Positions 53,722 to 60,861 of a DNA stretch of 64,000 nucleotides are shown piece after piece. The stretch comes from Massilia aquatica (GTDB lineage: Bacteria; Pseudomonadota; Gammaproteobacteria; Burkholderiales; Burkholderiaceae_D): contig NZ_VVIW01000008.1 of the NCBI RefSeq assembly GCF_011682045.1, positions 180,900 to 244,899 on the forward strand, given 5' to 3'. The notes under the pieces were generated by a model. The model did not search any database. It was not told the DNA's origin and saw only the letters and a list, made by a program, of their open reading frames with translations. The first letter of the stretch is position 1; each line of letters starts with the position of its first letter. The translations under genes were made by a program, and so were the position numbers.

Positions 53722-54717
53722 ATGAAACTCGCCATCCCGATCCTCGCCTGCGTGCTGGCGCTGGCTGCCCCCACGGCGCTTGCCGCCGCGCCCGCGCGCC
53801 CGCAAGTGCTCGTCCCGGTCAAGGTCTCGCCCCACGTGTACTACTTCCACGGCCAGTCCGGCATGGCGGACGGCGCCAACCAGGGCTTCATGTCGAACGC
53901 CGGCTTCGTGGTCACGCGCGACGGCGTGGTGGTGTTCGACGCGCTCGGCACGCCGGCGCTCGGCGCAGCGATGATCAAGGCGATCCGCAAGGTCACCGCG
54001 CAGCCGGTGCGGCGCGTGATCGTCAGTCATTTTCATGCCGACCACTTCTACGGCCTGCAAGCGTTCAAGGCGCAGGGCGCGCAGATCTGGGCGCACGAGC
54101 AGGGCCGCGCCTATCTGGCATCGGACATGGCGGCCACGCGCCTGGCGCAGCGCAAGGAAGCGCTGGCGCCGTGGGTCGACGACGCCACGCGCCTGACCGG
54201 GGCCGACCGCTGGCTCAGTTTTGCCGACGGCAAGAGCATCGCCTTCGAGCTGGGCGGCCTGCGCTTCCGGATCATCGACATGAGCGGCGCGCACGCGCCG
54301 GACGACATCATGCTGGCGGTCGACGACGACAAGGTGCTGTTCGCGGGCGACCTGTTTTTCAGCGGCCGCATTCCTTTCGTGGGCGAGGCCGACAGCCGGG
54401 TGTGGCTCGACGCGCTCGAACGCATGCTGGCGCTGGCGCCGCAGGCGGTCATTCCCGGCCACGGCGAGCTCTCGCGCAGCCCCGCCAGGGATATCGCGCT
54501 CACCCGCGATTACCTGACGTTCCTGCGCCGCGTGATGGGCGACGCGGTTGCCGATCTGGACTCGTTCGACGACGCTTACGGTAAGATCGACTGGAGCGCG
54601 TTCGACAAGTACCCCGCCTTCGCGCAGGCTAACCGGCTCAACGCCTACGGCACCTATCTGCTGATGGAACGGGAAAGCCTGCAGCAAAAGAAAATTCCAG
54701 CCGCACCCCGGCCTTGA
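53722..54717 (+). CDS. soxH: SoxH-like metallo-beta-lactamase-fold hydrolase
   Basis: A 331-residue exported protein (signal cleaved near ALAA) with the metallohydrolase motif HFHADH (His103, His105, Asp107, His108), GAHAPDD and IPGHGELS. It belongs to the quinoprotein-relay/SoxH-type group often found at the ends of sox operons; its substrate is unknown. AAGGA lies 6 bases upstream. It is unrelated in detail to the PDO at 29617 beyond the fold. Confidence 0.8.
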   Translation: MKLAIPILACVLALAAPTALAAAPARPQVLVPVKVSPHVYYFHGQSGMADGANQGFMSNAGFVVTRDGVVVFDALGTPALGAAMIKAIRKVTAQPVRRVIVSHFHADHFYGLQAFKAQGAQIWAHEQGRAYLASDMAATRLAQRKEALAPWVDDATRLTGADRWLSFADGKSIAFELGGLRFRIIDMSGAHAPDDIMLAVDDDKVLFAGDLFFSGRIPFVGEADSRVWLDALERMLALAPQAVIPGHGELSRSPARDIALTRDYLTFLRRVMGDAVADLDSFDDAYGKIDWSAFDKYPAFAQANRLNAYGTYLLMERESLQQKKIPAAPRP

Positions 54718-54739
54718 TTGTTTTGACACAGGAGTTAGC

Positions 54740-55168
54740 ATGCAATTGTTCCGCACCATGGCCGCCGTGATGGTCGTTGCCGCCGTCGCCGCCGCGCCGG
54801 CCAGCGCACTCGCGCGCGAAGAAAAGGTGGTCTATCACGTGACCGACAGCGCCAATGCGATGAGCGCCCTGGGCAATGTGCGCAATCACCTCAACGCCAG
54901 CCCGAAAGCGAAGATCGTGGTCGTCACGCACGGCCCCGGCATCGACTTCCTGCTGGAAGACGCGAAGGATAAAAACGGCAATCCCTACGACGCGGTGGTG
55001 CAGGAACTGTCGAACCGCAACGTCAAATTCAAGGTCTGCAACAACACCCTGGTAGGGCGCAAGATCGACCCCAAGCGCGTGCTGCCCGAAGCGACCATCG
55101 TGCCGTCCGGCGTAGCCGAAGTGGCACGCTTGCAAACACAGGAAGAGCACGCCTACATCAAGCCCTGA
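54740..55168 (+). CDS. exported DsrE-family protein, last gene of the sox operon
   Basis: A 142-residue protein with a Sec signal (cleaved near ALAR). The DsrE/F fold is suggested by KVVYHVTDSANAMSALGNV, AKIVVVTHGPGIDFLLE and one cysteine in KFKVCNNTL at the usual catalytic position. Such proteins bind or transfer sulfane sulfur; most known DsrE proteins are cytoplasmic, so a periplasmic one beside sox is notable. GGAG precedes the ATG. It ends the operon, with no clear terminator. Confidence 0.75.
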   Translation: MQLFRTMAAVMVVAAVAAAPASALAREEKVVYHVTDSANAMSALGNVRNHLNASPKAKIVVVTHGPGIDFLLEDAKDKNGNPYDAVVQELSNRNVKFKVCNNTLVGRKIDPKRVLPEATIVPSGVAEVARLQTQEEHAYIKP

Positions 55169-55384
55169 GCCCGGCTTTTAGCGAGCAAGGCAAGGCGCGC
55201 CAGCGCAAGCATCGTCACGCCTGTTGTCATTGCTGCATGGGTGTTGTGTGCCGGCCTCGTTAGCTTAAACAAACCCGACCACGCTAGCATTTGTCGATAG
55301 AATTCAGTGTCTTACTGAAACACTTTATTCGTTTCCGTGTGGCCGACCCGGCGCCGCGCATTCACCACTATCGAGGTTGAGCAC

Positions 55385-56977
55385 ATGAAATTACGCAACA
55401 AAATGGCGCTGTGCATGGTGATCGTGTTCACCTTGTTTACGATTGCGCTGGGGGTCGCCATTGCTGGAATGCAGAATGCAACCACCAAGTTCGAAGGTTT
55501 CATCAAGCAAGACCAGGCCTTCCTTGGCGCCAGCACCAGCCTGTATGCCCAGGGTTTGCAAATGGGCCAGGCGCTGCGCAACATCATCCTGGCTCCCGAG
55601 AACCAGCAGGGCTACAAGAACCTGAGCGCGGCGCGCGACGAATTCCGCAAGGCCCACGGCACGGCGGTCGAACTGGCCAAGGATGACCCGGCGGTGTCGC
55701 AAACGCTGGCAAAGCTGAAAACCCTGCATGAGCGGCAGACCGAGATCCAGGGCGCCGTGGTGGAACTGGCCAAGGCCGACCAGGCCGCCGCCATCAAGAA
55801 ACTCAACGCCGACGAAACCCCGCTGTGGCGCCAGATGCGCGGCGACCTGCTCGACCTCATCAAATCGAAGAACGGCGCCGTCGACGCCGCCAAGAGCGAG
55901 CTGACCAGCCAGACCCGCGCCACCCTGATCCTGAGCCTGGCGCTGGCGGCCGGCGCCGTGCTGCTGGGCGCCGGCATCGCCTACTGGCTGACCCAGAACG
56001 TCATGCACCAGCTCGGCGGCGAGCCGCAGTATGCCGCCGAAATCGCCGGCTCGATCGCGGCGGGCGACCTGACGGTCGACATTGTGGTCGACCCCAACGC
56101 CGATCCCGACAGCCTGATGGTCGCCATGCGCACCATGCAGCAGAGCCTGGCCGCGCTGGTGATGAAAGTGCGGGCGGGTACCGATACCATTTCGACCGCG
56201 TCGAGTGAAATCGCGGCCGGCAACATGGACTTGTCCGGACGCACCGAAGAGCAGGCCAGTTCGCTGGAAGAAACGGCCGCCTCGATGGAAGAACTGACCA
56301 CCACCGTCCAGCACAACACCGACAGCGTGCGCCAGGCCAACACCCTGGCCACGGCCGCTTCCGACGTCGCCATGCGCGGTGGCAAGGTGGTGGCCGAAGT
56401 GGTCGGCACCATGGGTTCGATCAACGAGTCGGCGCGGCGCATTGCCGACATCATCGGCGTGATCGACGGCATTGCGTTCCAGACCAACATTTTGGCGCTG
56501 AACGCGGCGGTGGAAGCGGCGCGCGCGGGTGAACAGGGGCGTGGTTTCGCGGTGGTGGCGACCGAAGTGCGCAACCTGGCCCAGCGCAGCGCGGCGGCGG
56601 CGCGCGAGATCAAGGGCCTGATCGGCGACTCGGTCGAAAAAGTCGAGATCGGCAGCAAGCTGGTCGACACGGCCGGCTCGACCATGCAGGAAGTGGTGGA
56701 CAGCGTGCGCCGGGTGACCGACATCATGGCCGAGATCACCACCGCCGGCCAGGAACAGAGCGCCGGCATCGTCCAGGTGAACCAGGCGATCGCGCAGATG
56801 GACAAGGTGACCCAGCAGAACGCCGCGCTGGTCGAGCAGGCCGCCGCCGCCGCGGCCTCGATGCAGGACCAGGCCCGGGAACTGAGCGCGGTGGTGGGGA
56901 CGTTCACGGTGTCCGCCGCCGCGCATGCGCCGCGCCGGGTGGCGGCCCGTTCCGCGCCGGTGCCGGCATTGCGTTAG
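55385..56977 (+). CDS. methyl-accepting chemotaxis protein
   Basis: A 530-residue chemoreceptor. A TM helix near residues 10-30 is followed by a four-helix-bundle-type ligand domain (about 35-185, helical, Gln/Lys/Ala-rich) and a second TM (LILSLALAAGAVLLGAGI). A short HAMP region leads to the signalling domain with the tip FQTNILALNAAVEAARAGEQ. The C-terminus is an Arg/Ala/Pro tail without the CheR-binding pentapeptide. The ATG at 55385 lies after GAGG at 8 bases. It is monocistronic. The sensed ligand is unknown; placement next to the sox operon is only suggestive. Confidence 0.9.
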   Translation: MKLRNKMALCMVIVFTLFTIALGVAIAGMQNATTKFEGFIKQDQAFLGASTSLYAQGLQMGQALRNIILAPENQQGYKNLSAARDEFRKAHGTAVELAKDDPAVSQTLAKLKTLHERQTEIQGAVVELAKADQAAAIKKLNADETPLWRQMRGDLLDLIKSKNGAVDAAKSELTSQTRATLILSLALAAGAVLLGAGIAYWLTQNVMHQLGGEPQYAAEIAGSIAAGDLTVDIVVDPNADPDSLMVAMRTMQQSLAALVMKVRAGTDTISTASSEIAAGNMDLSGRTEEQASSLEETAASMEELTTTVQHNTDSVRQANTLATAASDVAMRGGKVVAEVVGTMGSINESARRIADIIGVIDGIAFQTNILALNAAVEAARAGEQGRGFAVVATEVRNLAQRSAAAAREIKGLIGDSVEKVEIGSKLVDTAGSTMQEVVDSVRRVTDIMAEITTAGQEQSAGIVQVNQAIAQMDKVTQQNAALVEQAAAAAASMQDQARELSAVVGTFTVSAAAHAPRRVAARSAPVPALR

Positions 56978-57001
56978 GCGCCATGCCGGCGACTGCCGGG
57001 C

Positions 57002-57436
57002 TTACGACGCGTCGTCGGCGAGGTAGCCGCGTTCGCGGGCCAGCGGCTCGTTCTCGAACAGCGCCATGGCTGTCGCCATGCGCCTGAAGCCGAAGCGGCG
57101 ATAGAAGGGCTCCTTGCCGGGCACCGCGTACAGCAGGATTTTCTTGTGTCCGTGCGAGCGCGCGACCAGCCTGGCCACGATTTGCTTGCCCAGGCCGGTG
57201 CCCTGGTATTCGGGCAAGACCGCGATATCGCACAGGTAGGACGTATCAACCCCATCGGCCAAAGCGCGGCCCACGCCGACGATGCGTCCGTGCGCCCGCA
57301 CGAAGCAGCAGTAACGGCTGTTGGCAAACACGATGGCAAGCTCGGCGGCAGGCTTGTCGCCGAGCGCGATCTTGTACAGCGCCGACAGCTCGTCCCAATC
57401 GATTCCATCGGGCGATTCCGTCCATTCCAGTGTCAT
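57002..57436 (-). CDS. GNAT-family N-acetyltransferase
   Basis: A 144-residue GNAT protein from the ATG at 57436 with AGGAG at 8 bases. The acetyl-CoA-binding loop is VLPEYQGTGLGKQI, and the C-terminal FYRRFGF is typical. It acetylates an unknown amine, perhaps a small molecule or protein N-terminus. It is convergent with the chemoreceptor gene, with only 24 bases between the stops. Confidence 0.85.
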   Translation of the reverse strand: MTLEWTESPDGIDWDELSALYKIALGDKPAAELAIVFANSRYCCFVRAHGRIVGVGRALADGVDTSYLCDIAVLPEYQGTGLGKQIVARLVARSHGHKKILLYAVPGKEPFYRRFGFRRMATAMALFENEPLARERGYLADDAS

Positions 57437-57520
57437 ACGCGTCACTCCTGTCCAATCACCGGCTACGGTTGCGGCAAGCCACATGCGACATTACAGGACG
57501 GTAGCCCGTAGCAAGACAGC

Positions 57521-58492
57521 TCACTCGCGTGGTGCCACCATGGCCCCGGAGGTGCCCGCTCGATGGCTGAAAATCGTGACGGAGCGGTTGAGCTCATGAT
57601 CCGCCCCGACGCCGGCGCCGCGCGCGCCGATATGAATGGCATGCGACTCGAGCCTGGCATTATTGATCAGCCAAACGGCAACCGATTGTGCGCGTTGACG
57701 GCTCAATTCCATGTTCCTGAGCGGGTCGCCCTTGGCGTCCGCACTGCCGACGACGCTCAAGCGGGTATCGGATGGGAGGTCGGCAAATTGCCGGTGCAGG
57801 TCGAGCAGTGCGGAAGCGCTCAGCGTGGCGCGCCCGGATGGGAAGTAGATTGTAGTCAGCGGCGTCGTGGCGCTCTGGGCTGGCAGCGGTGGGACTGCGC
57901 GCAATTTGTCATAGAGGACGCCCGGAAGTTGCCTGACCACTGTTTCGAGGGTGCCCATCTTGGCGTTCATTGCCGCCCAAGGCTGGCCCGTTTCGTCATC
58001 CGAATCGACAGGCGGCGCGCGCTCGCCGCTTCCCGCACGCTGTGCGACCGTCTGGACGGTATTCTCGGATACGCCGGCCTTGCGCAAGATATCCGCGATT
58101 GTCTTGTATCCGCGATTCATCATTGCGTCTAATTGCTCGGCTGTAAGAGCGGCCTCGGCACGCGCTGCTGCCTCGGCCTCGGCCGCCATCAGGCTGTCAT
58201 AGCGCTCGGCCGTGATTTTCCCGGTTTGCAGATTAATGCAGTGCGCCGTCGAGCGCATTGCCGATACGCGCAGTTGCGGCGTCAGATCAGGGTACGTGAC
58301 CGAGGCTTCGGCGTTACCCTTTACCATCAGGGAATCGACGTTGCTCAGTATTCGGGTATTGGCGGCTTGCAGTGTTCCAATACTGCCACATAAATCGATG
58401 GCTTTTTCTTCCGTCGTTGTATAAGAGGGAACTAAACTGCATCCTGCCGAAGCAAACAGGGCCGTGATGTACGGCAAGCGTCGTCTTAACAT
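57521..58492 (-). CDS. OmpA-family lipoprotein
   Basis: A 323-residue protein with a lipobox (FASAGC, Cys18). Residues about 20-200 form an Ala/Glu-rich helical region of unknown type. The C-terminal 110 residues are an OmpA peptidoglycan-binding domain: TIYFPSGRATLSASALLDL, then GSADAKGDPLRNMELSRQRA and a final LNRSVTIF. It should tie the outer membrane to the cell wall. GAGGGA lies 5 bases before the ATG. It is the second gene after the secreted protein at 58537, 44 bases apart. Confidence 0.8.
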   Translation of the reverse strand: MLRRRLPYITALFASAGCSLVPSYTTTEEKAIDLCGSIGTLQAANTRILSNVDSLMVKGNAEASVTYPDLTPQLRVSAMRSTAHCINLQTGKITAERYDSLMAAEAEAAARAEAALTAEQLDAMMNRGYKTIADILRKAGVSENTVQTVAQRAGSGERAPPVDSDDETGQPWAAMNAKMGTLETVVRQLPGVLYDKLRAVPPLPAQSATTPLTTIYFPSGRATLSASALLDLHRQFADLPSDTRLSVVGSADAKGDPLRNMELSRQRAQSVAVWLINNARLESHAIHIGARGAGVGADHELNRSVTIFSHRAGTSGAMVAPRE

Positions 58493-58536
58493 GATATCCC
58501 TCAGTCGAAAGATGTGGTGTCCCGGATGCTTGGAGT

Positions 58537-59409
58537 CTATTCTTGTTTTGGCGCTTCCAGTTTGGCTACTCTGTTTTCCAGTTCCGCCAGTTTGCTCGCC
58601 GCGGTTGCAGTCAGGCTGGCTCTGGCATTTGCGTCTGCGGTAATCGCAAGATTGACCATTGCAGCGCTTTTCCTCGAAGCAAGTTGGCTGGCAACCGTAT
58701 TCATGTTCATAATAATGGAACGCAACATCGTCGTTGCCGAGGTATCTCCTCTTGCATACAGGGCGACGAATGTCCTGAGCTGTTGAAATGCGGCGCGTTG
58801 GTCTCCGACCAGTTCGTCGCCTTTTGCCATGACGCTGTCATAGCGCACGTTAAGCCCTTGCGTGACCAAATATTTTACATAGGCCGATCCCTTAAAATCC
58901 CTCATGTAATCGACTTTTGGAACTCTCGATAAAAATGTACTGGCAACGTTGCTTTCCAATGTCGAATTGAACTTCGTCGCCTTTTCCGTGCCGTTCAGCC
59001 AGGAGCTGAGCAGGGCGCTCCTTGCCGCGTTGACCGAGCTTGTCAGTTCAGCGGCCATTTTTCCGTTGCTGGCGGCATTTAACTTGTCAAAGGCTTCTTC
59101 GAGTTCGCTGGTCCATGCGGTGCGCCGGTCTGCGGGAATGGGCGCTTTTCCGCTGTCGACAAGTGCTTGATCCAGCCTGCAAAGATAGAATTCAAATAAC
59201 AGGAGGGTCATGAATCGCGAACTCATGTCATTATTGTTCAGGATTGAAATATCGCCACCCAGATCGATTTTTGCGATGGAGGCGCCGATGCCAACGCTAC
59301 GGTCGCGCAACTTCACCAAATCCTGGCAGTCGTCGCCTGGTGGCGTCACTTGCGCCATGGCCGAGGCGCAAGTAAATGAAGCCAGTACAATCATGTGGAC
59401 CGCTTTCAT
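58537..59409 (-). CDS. exported helical protein, unknown, paired with OmpA lipoprotein
   Basis: A 290-residue protein with a Sec signal (cleaved after SAMA). The mature part is almost entirely helical with two cysteines near the N-terminus (DDCQDL and YLCRLDQ). Its C-terminal 45 residues form a coiled coil (ASKLAELENRVAKLEA). AAGGAG precedes the ATG at 59409. The gene and the OmpA lipoprotein gene are in one unit. No family recognised. Together they look like a two-component envelope complex, but that is inference. Confidence 0.65.
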   Translation of the reverse strand: MKAVHMIVLASFTCASAMAQVTPPGDDCQDLVKLRDRSVGIGASIAKIDLGGDISILNNNDMSSRFMTLLLFEFYLCRLDQALVDSGKAPIPADRRTAWTSELEEAFDKLNAASNGKMAAELTSSVNAARSALLSSWLNGTEKATKFNSTLESNVASTFLSRVPKVDYMRDFKGSAYVKYLVTQGLNVRYDSVMAKGDELVGDQRAAFQQLRTFVALYARGDTSATTMLRSIIMNMNTVASQLASRKSAAMVNLAITADANARASLTATAASKLAELENRVAKLEAPKQE

Positions 59410-59659
59410 TTCACTCTCCTTGTTTTTGTGAGTGAAATATATATTAGAATTTTGTTATTGTAAAAGAGATCCTTTGCTTGTTGTTTTTATGCAGCGAAAT
59501 AATAAAACGGCCAGTCGTTGAATTCACAATCGGAGCAACTGTAATAAGGCGGATCCTTGCTCGAACATTATGTCAATGCGGATAAAAAGTAATATTGAAT
59601 AAATATCATTCATAGAGGGCGAATGCGTTCGAACGCGCTTGGTTGCGCCGAATGCGAGG

Positions 59660-60070
59660 TCAACCCTTGCGCGGCAAGTGTCCCAGCAACTGGCGCAAGG
59701 CGCCGTGGGCAATCGCCACCTCGGGCGCGTCGTGCAGCAGGATCACATACTTGGCGCGGAACTCGCCCGTCGCCGCCTTGCCCGGACCGACCAGTTCCTC
59801 GATCGCCGCGCGCCAGCCGGCAATGGCCTCGCTGGTGAGTGCCTCCGGTTCGTCGAGCGCTTCGTCGAGCGCGGCCATCAGCGCCGACATCGGCTGCAGC
59901 CACGCGAAATGCGGGTGATTGGTGATCAGATGGAGCTGCTCCAGCGGGCTGCCGACGGCGCCGAAATACACCGTTTCCACATCGATCAGCGCCTTGTGCA
60001 GGGTGCGCAGGGCGCGCGGCAGCGCTTGCAGGGAGGCGCGCAGGGCGTCGCCGTCGTTCGCTTGATTCAT
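59660..60070 (-). CDS. hypothetical protein, 136 aa, downstream of a response regulator
   Basis: A soluble helical protein without signal or recognised domain; it is rich in Ala/Leu with His/Pro motifs (LHLITNHPHFAWLQPM). It starts 29 bases after the stop of the response regulator gene, so it is probably co-transcribed with it. GAAAGAA lies before the ATG. Function unknown. Confidence 0.65.
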   Translation of the reverse strand: MNQANDGDALRASLQALPRALRTLHKALIDVETVYFGAVGSPLEQLHLITNHPHFAWLQPMSALMAALDEALDEPEALTSEAIAGWRAAIEELVGPGKAATGEFRAKYVILLHDAPEVAIAHGALRQLLGHLPRKG

Positions 60071-60098
60071 TCAGTTCTTTCGATAACAGGTAACGGGT

Positions 60099-60734
60099 TC
60101 ATGACAGCGTCAGGATGCCGCGCCGCAGTGCGATGGTGGTGGCGTGGGTGCGGTCCCTGGCGCCGAGCTTGGAGAGCACCGCGCTCACGTGCGCCTTGAC
60201 GGTTTCTTCCTTGATGGCCAGGCGCACGCCGACTTCGCGGTTCGAATTGCCGTCGGCGACCAGGCGCAGCACTTCCAGTTCGCGCCCGGACAGATTGTCG
60301 CTGCCAAAGTAATTGGCCATTTCAGCCGCCACCTCGGCCGGAATGTAGCGGTGCCCGGCGTGCACGCGGGCAATCGCGTCGGCCAGGTTGAGCCGGATCG
60401 CGCATTTGAGCAGGTAGCCGCAGGCGCCGGCCCCGAGTGCGCGCGCAATGCGGGCGTCGCCCTTGTAGGTGGTGAGCACCAGCACGCGCGCGTTCGGCTC
60501 CACGGCGCGGATCGCCAGCATCGCTTCGTGCCCGCCCATGACAGGCATTTGCAGGTCCATCAGGGTCACGTCCGGCCGCAGGCTGATGAAGCGTTCGACC
60601 GCTTCTGCGCCATTGGCGGCCTGGCCGATGATCTCGATGCCGCCGTCGCCGGCCAGCAGGGCAATGATGCCTTCGCGCAGCAAGCTGTGGTCATCGGCAA
60701 CCAAAACGCGGATCGGAGCGGGGGCGGCGCACAT
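60099..60734 (-). CDS. NarL/LuxR-family response regulator
   Basis: A 211-residue regulator. The receiver has the acidic pair Asp14-Asp15 (VADDHSLLR) and phosphorylation site Asp60 in LMDLQMP; the LuxR-type HTH is in LSGRELEVLRLVADGNSNREV and EETVKAHVSAVLSKLG. It is divergent from the propeller kinase gene at 60862 with 127 bases between starts, and that kinase has the HisKA_3 type that normally pairs with NarL-type regulators, so they form a two-component system. Confidence 0.9.
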   Translation of the reverse strand: MCAAPAPIRVLVADDHSLLREGIIALLAGDGGIEIIGQAANGAEAVERFISLRPDVTLMDLQMPVMGGHEAMLAIRAVEPNARVLVLTTYKGDARIARALGAGACGYLLKCAIRLNLADAIARVHAGHRYIPAEVAAEMANYFGSDNLSGRELEVLRLVADGNSNREVGVRLAIKEETVKAHVSAVLSKLGARDRTHATTIALRRGILTLS

Positions 60735-60861
60735 CGGGAATTGACTTTCTATTAATAAATGAACTCGATCATGCCATGCCCGGCGCGCTTGTCGCTTGGA
60801 TCAGATTGCTGCACCGCCACAATCCCGTATCATGCTGGCATTTTCGCAACAGGGAGTTTGT

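Noticed and set aside
53497..54759. 420-codon minus-strand frame over soxH
   Set aside because: It is antisense to a metallohydrolase with clear HxHxDH motif and signal peptide.
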